A stretch of 64,000 nucleotides of DNA, taken from assembly GCF_002029255.1 (NCBI RefSeq), contig NZ_MZGT01000024.1, positions 1 to 64,000 of the forward strand, written 5' to 3'. The DNA comes from Clostridium chromiireducens (GTDB taxonomy: Bacteria; Bacillota; Clostridia; Clostridiales; Clostridiaceae). This document shows, piece by piece, positions 26,408 to 35,412 of this stretch (positions within the stretch are counted from its first letter, which is position 1; the number at the start of each line of letters is the position of its first letter). Both the position numbers and the translations under genes were made by a program. Under the pieces are notes generated by a model. It had not been told where the DNA came from and searched no databases. It worked only from the letters and a program-made list of their open reading frames with translations.

Positions 26408-27058
26408 ATGGATAATTTAATGTTAAATAACAAAATTTACCTTGAGGGCAAGGTAACATCTGGATTAGAGTTTAGCCATGAAATGTATGGGGAGGGGTTC
26501 TACACTTTTGATTTAGATGTAATGAGATTAAGTGATTCAGTGGATACATTAAATATTACTGTTTCAGAAAGATTATTAAGCGATGTAAAATTAGAAGTGG
26601 GTACTGACGTAATTGTAGAAGGACAACTTAGATCTTATAATAAATTTATAGATGGATCTAATAAACTTATACTTACTGTATTTGCGAGAAATATTGAACC
26701 ATGCTTAGAGAGAAGTAAAAATCCTAATGAAATCTTCTTAGATGGATATATTTGTAAGGAACCTATTTATAGAACAACACCTTTTGGCCGTGAAATTGCT
26801 GATGTGCTATTAGCTGTAAATAGAGCATATAACAAATCAGATTATATTCCAACAATTGCATGGGGAAGAAACTCAAGATTCTGTCAAACTTTAAATGTTG
26901 GGGATAATATTAAAGTTTGGGGAAGACTTCAAAGCAGAGAATATCAAAAAAAGGTATCAGATAGTGAAGTTGTTAAAAAGGTTGCATACGAAGTGTCAAT
27001 CTCCAAAATGGAAAGAGCACATAAAGAAGAAATCACCGGAGAAGAAGGTGCAGTTTAA
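26408..27058 (+). CDS. SSB-like protein with two OB folds
   Basis: A 216-residue protein that looks like two single-stranded-DNA-binding OB folds in tandem: one at about 1-95 ('NNKIYLEGKVTSGLEFS' start) and one at about 100-205 ('NEIFLDGYICKEPIYRTTPFGREIADVLLAVNR', 'IAWGRNSRF', 'GDNIKVWGRLQSREY'), the second being clearly SSB-like. The acidic C-terminal tail 'EEEITGEEG'-type region is short and lacks the usual DDDIPF tip. This is a clostridial SSB paralogue rather than the housekeeping SSB; role unknown. ATG 26408 is preferred over 26390 since GAGAGAGG lies between them. A terminator follows. Confidence 0.8.
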   Translation: MDNLMLNNKIYLEGKVTSGLEFSHEMYGEGFYTFDLDVMRLSDSVDTLNITVSERLLSDVKLEVGTDVIVEGQLRSYNKFIDGSNKLILTVFARNIEPCLERSKNPNEIFLDGYICKEPIYRTTPFGREIADVLLAVNRAYNKSDYIPTIAWGRNSRFCQTLNVGDNIKVWGRLQSREYQKKVSDSEVVKKVAYEVSISKMERAHKEEITGEEGAV

Positions 27059-27122
27059 TCTTAAGAAATATTAATATTTAAGATTATTTATTACATTATT
27101 ATTTTAAAATTAAAGATAAAGT

Positions 27123-27163
27123 TAAAGGTTCCAATAAGATAAAACTTATTGAAACCTTTTTTG
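27123..27163. terminator. Hairpin terminator between convergent genes
   Basis: AAAGGTTCCAATAAG pairs with CTTATTGAAACCTTT (one mismatch), ending in six Ts; A-rich left flank suits the minus-strand gene too. Confidence 0.85.
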
Positions 27164-27201
27164 CTGTTAGTATTTTTGTATGTAAGTCAAATTGATAAAT
27201 T

Positions 27202-27912
27202 TTATTTTCTTAAGTCATCCAAAATCTGAGTTTTATCTTTTGTCTTATCATCTACTTCTTTAATTATTTTAGCAGGTGAACCAGCAACAACAACATTAGC
27301 AGGAACATCTTGAGTAACTACTGAACCAGCAGCAACAACACTACCTGCACCTATTTTAACTCCTTCAAGAATTACTGCATTTGCTCCAATTAAAGCATTA
27401 TCACCTATCATGCAAGGATCTTTACTTGGTGGTTCTAAAACACCAGCAACAACAGCGCCAGCACCTAAATGAACGTTTTTACCTAATTGTCCACGAGCTC
27501 CAACTACAGCATTCATATCAACCATAGTTCCATCGCCAATTTCAGCACCAATATTAATTACTGCTCCCATCATAATAACAGCATTCTTACCGATAGTAAC
27601 CTTATCTCTGATAATAGCGCCTGGTTCAATTCTAGCATCTACTTCAAGTAAATCTAGCATTGGAATAGCAGAATTTCTTCTATCATTTTCTATTCTAAAG
27701 TGTTTAATAAGATGTTTATTATCTAATACTATTTTAGTTATAGAATCAGATTCTCCCATTAGTATATAAAATCCGTTAGAACCATACCATTCTACATCAT
27801 TCATTTCAGCATTGCTCAAATCTCCATTTACATAAACTTTTACTGGAGTTGATTTTTTTGATTCCTTAATAAATCTTGCAATTTCATAAGGATCTGTTAA
27901 ATTATATGACAT
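27202..27912 (-). CDS. dapH: Tetrahydrodipicolinate N-acetyltransferase
   Basis: A 236-residue enzyme. Residues 1-85 form the DapH-type N-terminal domain ('[23 protein letters not shown]') and the rest is a left-handed beta-helix of hexapeptide repeats ('[30 protein letters not shown]' region, about 95-200). It acetylates tetrahydrodipicolinate with acetyl-CoA, the first step of the acetyl branch of diaminopimelate and lysine synthesis. ATG 27912 follows AAAGGGTG; the frame runs on to 28014 without a ribosome site. The divergent aminotransferase next to it probably performs the next step. The asd-dapA-dapB genes are 11 kb away. Confidence 0.93.
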   Translation of the reverse strand: MSYNLTDPYEIARFIKESKKSTPVKVYVNGDLSNAEMNDVEWYGSNGFYILMGESDSITKIVLDNKHLIKHFRIENDRRNSAIPMLDLLEVDARIEPGAIIRDKVTIGKNAVIMMGAVINIGAEIGDGTMVDMNAVVGARGQLGKNVHLGAGAVVAGVLEPPSKDPCMIGDNALIGANAVILEGVKIGAGSVVAAGSVVTQDVPANVVVAGSPAKIIKEVDDKTKDKTQILDDLRK

Positions 27913-28070
27913 TATATCACCCTTTCCATTATTTTCGCAATCATCCTTATTATAATAAAGATTTAACCCAATTAAAAGAGTAATAATCAAAAAAATACAA
28001 ATAGTTTGAAACAACTTAGGTATTGTTGTAAAATAAGTGTATATTGCAAATAATAGGGGGCTTATTAATT

Positions 28071-29216
28071 ATGAATAAACAAGTTGAAAAAATTCAGATT
28101 TCCGGAATAAGGAGATTTGCTGAAAAGGTTAAAAAGGTAGAGGGTGCAATTTCACTTACTATTGGTCAGCCTGACTTTCCGGTGCCAAAGCACATATCAG
28201 AAGCGATGATTAATGCTATAAATACAAATAAGACAGTTTATACATCAAATGCAGGTGTAGATGAACTTAGAGAAGAAATATGCAGATATTTAAAGAACTT
28301 TGATATAGATTATGATAAAGATGAAATATGTATAACAGTTGGTGGCAGTGAAGGTTTATATTCAGTATTATTTGCTATAATGAATCAAGGAGATAAAATA
28401 TTATTGCCAGGACCTGCGTATCCTGCTTATGAAAATATTTCTATAATGATAAAAGGGGATATCATAACTTATCCGTTAAAAGATGATTTTAGTTTAGATA
28501 TAGATGCAATTAGAAATAAGCTAGAAACGGAAAATATAAAAGTCTTAATGCTATCTTTTCCTTCAAACCCTACAGGAGCAATTTTGTCTAAAGAGGAAAG
28601 AGATTCTCTTATAGAGCTTATTAAGGAAAAGGATATTATAGTAGTTACTGATGAAATGTACTCAGCTATTATTTTTGATGAATACTATTCTGTAGCACAA
28701 GATAAGGAGATAAAAGATAAGGTCATTTATGTAAGCGGGTTTTCTAAAATATTTTCGATGACAGGCCTTAGAATTGGTTATGTAGCATGTCCGGAAAAGT
28801 ATATGAAAGAAATTATGAAGGTTCATCAATATGGCGTTTCATGCGCTCCATCAATAGCTCAATATGGAGTATTAGAAGGTCTGCAAAAATCTTTGGATGA
28901 TGTTGAAGAGATGCGAAAAACTTTTGAAAGAAGAAAAGATTATTGCATGAGTAGGCTAAAGGCACTTAATTTAGAAGTTGCAGAACCAAAAGGAGCGTTT
29001 TACATTTTTCCATCAATAAAGAAGTTTAATATGTCATCAGAGGAATTCTGTGAAAAATTATTAAATGAAGGGAAACTGGCTTGTGTACCTGGAACAGCTT
29101 TTGGAGAATTAGGAGAAGGCTATATGAGAATATCATATTGTTATAGTGATGAAATTCTTAAGGAAGCATTTGATAGGTTAGAAAATTTTTTAAAAACGAA
29201 ATTCAAATGTTGTTAA
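28071..29216 (+). CDS. Class I aminotransferase, probable N-acetyl-diaminopimelate aminotransferase
   Basis: A 381-residue fold-type I PLP aminotransferase: 'ISLTIGQPDFPVP' near 28, 'SNPTGAI' near 165, 'VVTDEMYSAI' near 193 and the PLP lysine in 'SGFSKIFSMTGLRIGYV' near 226, with an Arg near 362 for the substrate carboxylate. It is of the PatA type that serves the acetyl pathway in Bacillus. It is divergent from dapH with only 158 bases between the starts, which supports that role by inference. A broad aspartate or aromatic aminotransferase is the alternative. ATG 28071 lies ten bases after AGGGGG. Confidence 0.8.
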   Translation: MNKQVEKIQISGIRRFAEKVKKVEGAISLTIGQPDFPVPKHISEAMINAINTNKTVYTSNAGVDELREEICRYLKNFDIDYDKDEICITVGGSEGLYSVLFAIMNQGDKILLPGPAYPAYENISIMIKGDIITYPLKDDFSLDIDAIRNKLETENIKVLMLSFPSNPTGAILSKEERDSLIELIKEKDIIVVTDEMYSAIIFDEYYSVAQDKEIKDKVIYVSGFSKIFSMTGLRIGYVACPEKYMKEIMKVHQYGVSCAPSIAQYGVLEGLQKSLDDVEEMRKTFERRKDYCMSRLKALNLEVAEPKGAFYIFPSIKKFNMSSEEFCEKLLNEGKLACVPGTAFGELGEGYMRISYCYSDEILKEAFDRLENFLKTKFKCC

Positions 29217-29219
29217 TTA

Positions 29220-29266
29220 GAATATCTTTACGTTAATAAAATATTTTATCCTTAAAGATATTTTAA
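29220..29266 (+). terminator. Hairpin after the aminotransferase gene
   Basis: AATATCTTTA (29221-29230) pairs perfectly with TAAAGATATT (29253-29262); short T-run. Confidence 0.55.
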
Positions 29267-29296
29267 ATATAAATACAATAAACAGGGGGCATAAAA

Positions 29297-29614
29297 ATGA
29301 GTGAATTTAAAAACGTGACAGCAGTTAAAAAAGCAAATGTATATTTTGAAGGAAAGGTAACTAGCAGAACAATTATATTTGAAGATGGTGAAAGAAAAAC
29401 TTTAGGTATAATGTTACCAGGGGATTATGAATTTGGCACCGGTGATAAAGAAATCATGGAGATTCTTGGTGGATCAATGGATGTCAAATTACCTGACTCA
29501 GATAAATTTGTTACATATAAAGAAGGCGATACTTTTACAGTACCAGCCAATTCTAAATTTAGTTTAGTAATAAAAGAAGTAGCAGATTACTGTTGCTCTT
29601 ATATTAAAGAATAA
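29297..29614 (+). CDS. ppnP: Pyrimidine/purine nucleoside phosphorylase (DUF1255)
   Basis: A 105-residue cupin matching PpnP along its length: '[20 protein letters not shown]' at the N terminus, '[22 protein letters not shown]' in the middle and '[14 protein letters not shown]' toward the end. PpnP splits several nucleosides with phosphate to give the base and (deoxy)ribose-1-phosphate, feeding nucleoside salvage. Strong AGGGGGG site. It is transcribed alone, with a terminator at 29646-29690. Confidence 0.95.
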   Translation: MSEFKNVTAVKKANVYFEGKVTSRTIIFEDGERKTLGIMLPGDYEFGTGDKEIMEILGGSMDVKLPDSDKFVTYKEGDTFTVPANSKFSLVIKEVADYCCSYIKE

Positions 29615-29645
29615 TTAAGGTTAAAAAATAATTGTACAGATATGG

Positions 29646-29692
29646 AAATGAAAGCATCTGCTCATTTTAGCGGGTGCTTTCATATTTTTCTT
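29646..29692 (+). terminator. ppnP terminator
   Basis: GAAAGCATC pairs with GGTGCTTTC (G.U pairs allowed) around an 18-base loop, followed by ATTTTTC. Confidence 0.75.
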
Positions 29693-29863
29693 TAAGTATA
29701 TTTACAAATTAAAATAGGTTTAAACATTTATATGTAACTTTGTTTATAGAAATAAATTTTTAAATGAATATATATTTAAAAATTTATTTTTATAGAAAAC
29801 TATGTAAAAAGAAAAATATAAACATATGTAAATATTTATAGGAAATAGCAGGGGGTGATAAAT

Positions 29864-30432
29864 TTGGAAAAAATATCGTTAGATAAAGAAATGATCCTTA
29901 ATGCAACAGAAGAAGTAATTCGCCGTTTCGGACCAGATAAAGCGAATATCACTGACGTGGCAAAATCATTAAAAGTAAGCCACGCTGCTATTTATAGATA
30001 TTATAATGGAAAAACAGCTTTATTGAATGCTGTTACCGAGCGTTGGCTTACGCATTTGCATGCTCCGTCAAATGATACATTAAAAGAAGTGTTAAACTTA
30101 GTAAATTACTCGAAAGCTTTGTTGAAGCTAAACATCGCAGTGCCATTAATGAGCCAGAAATGTTTGCAAATTATATAAAACTAGCTAAGAGCTCAATGGA
30201 GGTAATAGAAAAGGGCATAGAAGAGGGTATTAATAGTATTGAGAAGATTATCGTACAAGGAATTACAGAAGGTATATTTTTTACAGGATCTCCTTATCAA
30301 GAGGCGAAAGCTGTATATCTTGCAACCAGAGTTTTTATTCATCCAAACTCATTCGAAGATCCTGACCGAAAACAAAACATAAAATCCGTTGTAAATCTTC
30401 TAATAAAGGGACTCAAGAATTCTAATAAATAA
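29864..30432 (+). pseudogene. TetR-family regulator disrupted by one frameshift
   Basis: The first frame encodes an intact TetR helix-turn-helix ('RFGPDKANITDVAKSLKVSHAAIYRYYNGKTALL', about residues 21-54) and then a sequence unlike the family to a stop at 30176. The ligand-binding half continues in another frame to 30432 ('EPEMFANYIKLAKSSMEVIEKG...'), and that frame is open upstream to about 30113 ('ESFVEAKHRSAINEPE'). One missing or extra base around 30090-30125 explains both. It may be a true pseudogene or a sequencing error. Start TTG 29864 follows AGGGGG. Likely regulator of the neighbouring nitroreductase gene. Confidence 0.8.
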
Positions 30433-30446
30433 ATACTTTACACAAG

Positions 30447-30476
30447 AAATGGCCGACAATAAGTCGGCCATTTCGT
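30447..30476. terminator. Hairpin between convergent tetR and nitroreductase genes
   Basis: AAATGGCCGAC (30447-30457) and GTCGGCCATTT (30463-30473) form a perfect 11-bp stem with a five-base loop. Confidence 0.75.
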
Positions 30477-30623
30477 ATATAATTATCTAAATCACAGTAA
30501 AAATATATATTGTGCAAAAATAACTCTTCGTTATTAATGTGAAAAATTCTGTAAGAATTTTAATTAGATTGATCATTGTGCATTGTAACATATATATAAA
30601 ATTATAAAGCAATGTAGCTTGTA

Positions 30624-31463
30624 TTATTTCCCCCAAGTAACTTTCAATGGATTTCTATCTACTAAACGTTTATACGTGTACTTCGGAAAACCAACCATCA
30701 ATCCTCCTGTAACTTTCATATCTTCTGGCAAATTCAAAATGTCAAGCAATGGTTTATAGCCAGAAGCAGCACAAGCGTCAAAAAATCCGGTAATGCAAGT
30801 TCCAAGCCCCATTGAAGTCGCGTAAAGCTCAGTATAAGCTAGTGAAAAGAGCGTGCTGTCATGAGCAGTTGGTGAAGCATTTTTATTAACTATTGGTATT
30901 ACTAAACAAGGAGCATTACGTAATACAACATCCTCACCAGTTTCACGATAGTGGGTTACATGCGCAGAAAATGGTGCCTCATATGGTGAGCCGGCATAAG
31001 GTGGATTTTTCAATGCCTCTTCCAACCAATCAATAGCAACTGATGTGATTTTACGGAGCGTGTCCACATTATCGATGACATGATAAGAAATACCTTGTGA
31101 ATTACCACTTGTTGGCGCAAATCTTGCCATATCTAAAAGCTTTTCAATCTTTTCTCTAGGAATTGGTTTATTTTGAAACTCTCTAATAGAACGTCTGCTG
31201 CGAAGAAAGCGTGCAGCAGTATCTTCGTCAAGAACCGGTGTTTTTTCTAGTGCTACTTGATTTGCTAAAGGGGTTTTTATATTATCAAATGCTGCACAGT
31301 GACAAACAGCCACACAGTGACCACACGAAATACAAAATTGTCCTACTACTTTCGGTCCATTTTCGTCTATACCTATAACACCAGTTGGACAGACTTTGGA
31401 ACAACTACCACACATAGTACACTTAGTTAGATCAACCTGTATTAAATCTCTAATCTTTTCCAT
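30624..31463 (-). CDS. Ferredoxin-fused nitroreductase
   Basis: 279 residues. The N-terminal 65 hold two 4Fe-4S motifs ('CTMCGSCSKVCP' near 14 and 'CISCGHCVAVC' near 43). A nitroreductase domain follows from about 85, opening with 'RSRRSIREFQNKPIPREKIEKLL' and 'ARFAPTSGNSQ', the FMN-binding arginine/serine region, and ending with 'DMKVTGGLMVGFPKY'. Electrons should pass from the clusters to FMN and reduce nitro or quinone-like compounds; the true substrate is unknown. ATG 31463 lies after GAGGAGG. A -35/-10 pair and two identical palindromes lie upstream, so it is probably repressed by the adjacent TetR protein. Confidence 0.88.
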   Translation of the reverse strand: MEKIRDLIQVDLTKCTMCGSCSKVCPTGVIGIDENGPKVVGQFCISCGHCVAVCHCAAFDNIKTPLANQVALEKTPVLDEDTAARFLRSRRSIREFQNKPIPREKIEKLLDMARFAPTSGNSQGISYHVIDNVDTLRKITSVAIDWLEEALKNPPYAGSPYEAPFSAHVTHYRETGEDVVLRNAPCLVIPIVNKNASPTAHDSTLFSLAYTELYATSMGLGTCITGFFDACAASGYKPLLDILNLPEDMKVTGGLMVGFPKYTYKRLVDRNPLKVTWGK

Positions 31464-31506
31464 ATTTATATTTCCTCCTCTTATGATGGTTATGTAATTC
31501 ATTTGG

Positions 31507-31528
31507 TTACAAAAATTACTTTTTGTAA
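31507..31528. promoter_or_regulatory. Operator O1: TTACAA-N10-TTGTAA palindrome
   Basis: A 22-bp palindrome with perfect outer half-sites. It lies just downstream of the predicted transcription start of the nitroreductase gene (about +5 to +26), a typical repressor position. Confidence 0.6.
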
Positions 31529-31539
31529 TTTGTAGCTTT

Positions 31540-31568
31540 ATTGTATCATAGGACATATCTGATTACAA
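31540..31568 (-). promoter_or_regulatory. Promoter of the ferredoxin-nitroreductase gene
   Basis: On the minus strand: TTGTAA (31563-31568), a 17-base spacer and TACAAT (31540-31545). The -35 is one half-site of operator O2. Confidence 0.6.
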
Positions 31569-31584
31569 GTTATTAAATTTGTAA
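31563..31584. promoter_or_regulatory. Operator O2: second TTACAA-N10-TTGTAA palindrome
   Basis: Same half-sites and same 10-base spacer as O1, 56 bases away. It covers the -35 of the nitroreductase promoter. Confidence 0.6.
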
Positions 31585-31801
31585 CTTATTATAAAAATCT
31601 ATTCTTTGTGATTTGAAATCTGTGACATTTATGATTTATATTATAGTTATAAAATTACTGGTGCCGCAGTATTTTGAATAATAACAGTAGTTATAAGACA
31701 ATAAGATAAAATAGAAAGTTATAAATAAATTAATCATTGATGGAAACTATAGTGATGAGTATATAATTTATATTGAAAATAGAAAAGAAGAGGTGACTTA
31801 T

Positions 31802-32794
31802 ATGATTTTATCAGGATTAATATTTGGAATTTATCCACTAAGTTTGGCAGGTACGCCTTTTGGTTTGGCTGTCGGGCCTGAAGATAATTACGAAAAAATT
31901 GAAATTGCTCTCAGAGATCTTCGAGCCGAATCTAAAAAGTTATTTACTAGAAGTTATTTGATTTATACAAAGGAATGGGAATCAAAAATGTTATCCAATG
32001 CTGACTATTATCGTGATAATGGTTTATTAGGAGATTTGGTTATAGGGTGTGGGGATTGGACTCAGCAGAAAGAAATTGAAATAGAGTTTGAGAATTGGCT
32101 TGGATTTATTAGAAAAGTTATTGACAGATATGGTTCGTATTTAGCTTCAATTCAAATCACAAATGAACCTAATTTGTCGTTTATGGAAGGCTCAAAACCT
32201 TATATAATAGCTGCACTAGTAAAAGGAGTAATTACAGCAAAAAAAGAAGCACAAAAAAGAAATTTGCCAATAAGAATTGGATTTGGATCTGTACCTGAAG
32301 GTCCTGCAGCGATAGATATTTTTTGGGAAAATCTCGCAAAGGTTGGAGGAAAGAAATTTAGTGATTCAGTTGATTTTGTTGGACACAACTTTTATGTAGA
32401 CGTATTTGAAGATAAACCTCTAGATTTAAATGAGATACCTTTAGCTGTAGAAAAAATACTCCGCAATTTAAGAGAAAAAAATCTTATTACAGCAGGGATA
32501 CCTACTTCAGTCCCTATACGAGTTACAGAAAACGGATGGCCTACAGGAAAGAATCCCGTTGCGAACATAGAAAGAACTTATGAGCGTCAAACTGAGGCTC
32601 TTGAAACAATTATTAGCACAGTCTATAATCTACGAAATGAACTTAATATTTCTCATTATGAACTCTTCGGGCTTAGAGATGCAGATAGTTCTAAAGAAGA
32701 CCTTTTCCATCAATACGGAATTATGCGTGATGATTATTCACCAAAACTAGCTTATGATACATTTAAAAGATTAATACAAGAATTAGGTATATGA
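31802..32794 (+). CDS. TIM-barrel glycoside hydrolase-like protein
   Basis: A 330-residue protein with clan-A glycosidase features: 'QITNEPN' near 120 ends a strand with an Asn-Glu pair (acid/base) and 'IRVTENGWPTG' near 241 carries a second Glu placed as nucleophile; 'VDFVGHNFYVD' near 192 is a barrel strand. I cannot assign the GH family or sugar. There is no clear signal peptide; the first 25 residues are only mildly hydrophobic, so it is probably intracellular. ATG 31802 follows GAGGTG; a GTG three codons upstream overlaps that site. It is transcribed away from the nitroreductase gene. Confidence 0.7.
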   Translation: MILSGLIFGIYPLSLAGTPFGLAVGPEDNYEKIEIALRDLRAESKKLFTRSYLIYTKEWESKMLSNADYYRDNGLLGDLVIGCGDWTQQKEIEIEFENWLGFIRKVIDRYGSYLASIQITNEPNLSFMEGSKPYIIAALVKGVITAKKEAQKRNLPIRIGFGSVPEGPAAIDIFWENLAKVGGKKFSDSVDFVGHNFYVDVFEDKPLDLNEIPLAVEKILRNLREKNLITAGIPTSVPIRVTENGWPTGKNPVANIERTYERQTEALETIISTVYNLRNELNISHYELFGLRDADSSKEDLFHQYGIMRDDYSPKLAYDTFKRLIQELGI

Positions 32795-33053
32795 AAAAAT
32801 AATTTTGAAGTGGGATTATGTCTATAATCTGCCTAATATAATTTTTTGATGCAGTGATTAATAACAATTATCTTCTTTAAAAATATAATAGTTTTATATT
32901 GGCAGTCGCATTATGATTTACCAAGGGATAACGATAAATTTAGTGGAATAATGATAAATGGCTGCATATATAATTTATTGGCCTAAAGAACAAATTAAAA
33001 AATTACAGAAATAAAAGATAACGGGCCCATGAAATTGAAATAAAATAAAGATA
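32795..33053. other. Intergenic stretch before the thrS promoter
   Basis: AT-rich, no ORF. 'GATAA(C/T)GATAAAT'-like words recur near 32927 and 32950. I see no clear terminator for the glycosidase gene. Confidence 0.4.
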
Positions 33054-33082
33054 TTTACAAAAGGATAAAAAAGTGGTAATAT
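33054..33082 (+). promoter_or_regulatory. Promoter of the thrS T-box transcript
   Basis: TTTACA (33054-33059), a 17-base spacer, TAATAT (33077-33082). Confidence 0.6.
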
Positions 33083-33089
33083 TTATTCT

Positions 33090-33387
33090 TAATAAGAGTA
33101 AAGTGCACGTAACTTTTAAAAAATAAATATTAGATGGGCAATGAAAGGGAAAAGTATTATAGACTACAGTTTTCAGGGAGGGAGTGTCACCGATTGTAAG
33201 CATTCCTAAATATGACTATAAGAAAAACTACCCTGGAGCTATGGCTTATTAGCAAAATTTTGTGAAATGCCATCGGTGAAAATCGTTAAAAATTATAGAG
33301 ATGAATTGAGTTATTATAAATTCAATTTGGGTGGAACCACGGATATTATGCATTCGTCCCAAGGCTTGGGAGGAGTGCTTTTTTTGT
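33090..33387 (+). ncRNA. T-box riboswitch, tRNA-Thr responsive
   Basis: Contains the T-box core GGGTGGAACCACGG (33329-33342) and a terminator (33350-33360 with 33368-33378, then Ts). The bulge UGGA would pair with a UCCA tRNA end, unlike the UGGU of the valS T-box. Alignment with the valS leader puts the specifier at ACT 33227-33229, a threonine codon. It controls thrS. Confidence 0.93.
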
Positions 33388-33451
33388 ACAAAAAATTAAG
33401 AATATTTATATAGAAACGCAAATTGGTTTAGAAAAAAGGAGGTAAAAAGTT

Positions 33452-35359
33452 ATGATAAATATAAGACTTAAAGATGGATCAATAAAAGAAATTCCTGAAG
33501 ACTCTAGCATTTATGACCTTGCAGGATTAATCAGCAAAAATTTAGTTAAAGCTGCTATAGTGGGGGAAGTAAATGGAACCATAGTGGATTTAAGCTCCAA
33601 ACTAAAAGATAATGATGAGGTGAATATTTTAACATATGATGATGAAAAAGCAATTGAAGTAATAAGACATTCTACTTCTCATATTATGGCTCAAGCAGTA
33701 AAAAGACTTTATAAAAATGCAACACTTGCTATAGGCCCATCAATAGAAAATGGTTTTTATTATGATTTTGATATGGAAAATTCTTTAACAGCAGAAGACT
33801 TAGTTAAAATAGAAGCAGAAATGAACAAAATAATAAGTGAAAATTTAAGTTTTGAGAGAATGGATGTTTCAAGAGAAGAAGCAATAAGGCTAATGGAGGA
33901 AAAAGGAGAAAGATATAAAGTAGAGTTAATCTCAGATCTTCCAGAAGGTGAAAAAATAACTTTATATAAACAGGGAGATTATACTGACCTTTGCAGAGGG
34001 CCTCATATTCCTTCTACAAAATATGTAAAAGCTTTTAAATTAATAAGTGTTGCAGGTGCGTATTGGAGAGGAAATGAAAAAAATAAGATGCTTCAAAGGG
34101 TATATGGAGTGGCATTTTCAAATAAAACTTTATTAGAAACTCATCTGCATAATTTAGAAGAAGCTAAAAAGAGAGATCATAGAAAATTAGGAAAAGAATT
34201 AAAATTATTCACTTTTGCAGATGAAGGACCAGGGTTTCCATTTATGCTTCCTAAAGGAGTAGTCATAAAAAATACTTTAATTGATTTTTGGAGAGATCTT
34301 CATTATGCAGCAGGTTATGTAGAAATAGAAACACCAATAATGCTTAATAAAAAGTTATGGGAAACTTCAGGCCATTGGTATCATTATAAAGAAAATATGT
34401 ATACTTCAATGATTGATGAAGAAGAATTTGCTCTAAAGCCAATGAACTGTCCAGGTGGAATGCTTATATATAAATCTGAGCCTCACTCATATAGAGATTT
34501 CCCAATGAGAGTTGGTGAGCTTGGAAGAGTGCATAGACATGAACTTTCAGGGGCATTGCATGGACTTATGAGAGTAAGAGCATTTACACAAGATGATGCT
34601 CATATATTTATGCTTCCAAGTCAAATTAAATCAGAAATTAAAGGCGTTATAGACCTTATTGATAAGGTATATTCAAAGTTCGGATTTAAATATAATCTTG
34701 AACTTTCTACAAGACCAGAAGATTCAATGGGAAGTGATGAAGATTGGGAACTTGCTGAGAGTTCATTAAAAGGTGCTTTAGACGAATTAAATTTGGATTA
34801 CAAAATAAATGAAGGTGATGGAGCTTTTTATGGACCTAAGATAGATTTCCATCTTGAAGATAGTATAGGAAGAACATGGCAGTGTGGAACAATTCAATTA
34901 GATTTTCAACTTCCTCAAAGATTCGAATTAGAGTACATTGGAAGTGATGGAGAAAAGCATAGGCCAATAGTAATTCATAGAGTTGTATTTGGAAGTATAG
35001 AAAGGTTTATTGGAATACTAATAGAACATTTTGCTGGCAAGTTTCCAACATGGCTTTCACCAGTACAGGTTAAAGTATTACCTATATCAGATAAATACAG
35101 CGATTATTCAGTAAAAGTTAAGAATGAATTAAGTGCAGCTGGAATAAGAGTTGAAATAGATTTTAGAAGTGAGAAGATAGGTTACAAAATAAGAGAAGCT
35201 AGAAATGAAAGAATTCCTTATATCGTAGTTGTTGGAGAAAAGGAAGAAGCTGAGAATAAAATATCTATGCGAAGCAGAAAAAATGGTGATGAAGGAATTT
35301 TAGAATTAGAAGAACTAATACAAAGAATTCATGAGGAAGTGACAAACAAAGAGCTTTAA
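33452..35359 (+). CDS. thrS: Threonyl-tRNA synthetase
   Basis: 635 residues, full length. An N-terminal TGS domain (1-60) is followed by the editing domain with 'HSTSHIMAQA' near 73 and 'DLCRGPHIP' near 178, the class II core with 'PMNCPGG' near 330 and 'RVHRHELSGALHGLMRVRAFTQDDAH' region near 362-385, and the anticodon-binding domain at about 535-635. It charges tRNA-Thr and edits Ser-tRNA-Thr. The start follows AAAGGAGG by seven bases. Expression is controlled by the T-box upstream. Confidence 0.98.
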   Translation: MINIRLKDGSIKEIPEDSSIYDLAGLISKNLVKAAIVGEVNGTIVDLSSKLKDNDEVNILTYDDEKAIEVIRHSTSHIMAQAVKRLYKNATLAIGPSIENGFYYDFDMENSLTAEDLVKIEAEMNKIISENLSFERMDVSREEAIRLMEEKGERYKVELISDLPEGEKITLYKQGDYTDLCRGPHIPSTKYVKAFKLISVAGAYWRGNEKNKMLQRVYGVAFSNKTLLETHLHNLEEAKKRDHRKLGKELKLFTFADEGPGFPFMLPKGVVIKNTLIDFWRDLHYAAGYVEIETPIMLNKKLWETSGHWYHYKENMYTSMIDEEEFALKPMNCPGGMLIYKSEPHSYRDFPMRVGELGRVHRHELSGALHGLMRVRAFTQDDAHIFMLPSQIKSEIKGVIDLIDKVYSKFGFKYNLELSTRPEDSMGSDEDWELAESSLKGALDELNLDYKINEGDGAFYGPKIDFHLEDSIGRTWQCGTIQLDFQLPQRFELEYIGSDGEKHRPIVIHRVVFGSIERFIGILIEHFAGKFPTWLSPVQVKVLPISDKYSDYSVKVKNELSAAGIRVEIDFRSEKIGYKIREARNERIPYIVVVGEKEEAENKISMRSRKNGDEGILELEELIQRIHEEVTNKEL

Positions 35360-35412
35360 TGTAGATAGGGTGAATAAATATATGTGTAATGGAAATTTTA
35401 CAATCGAAATAA

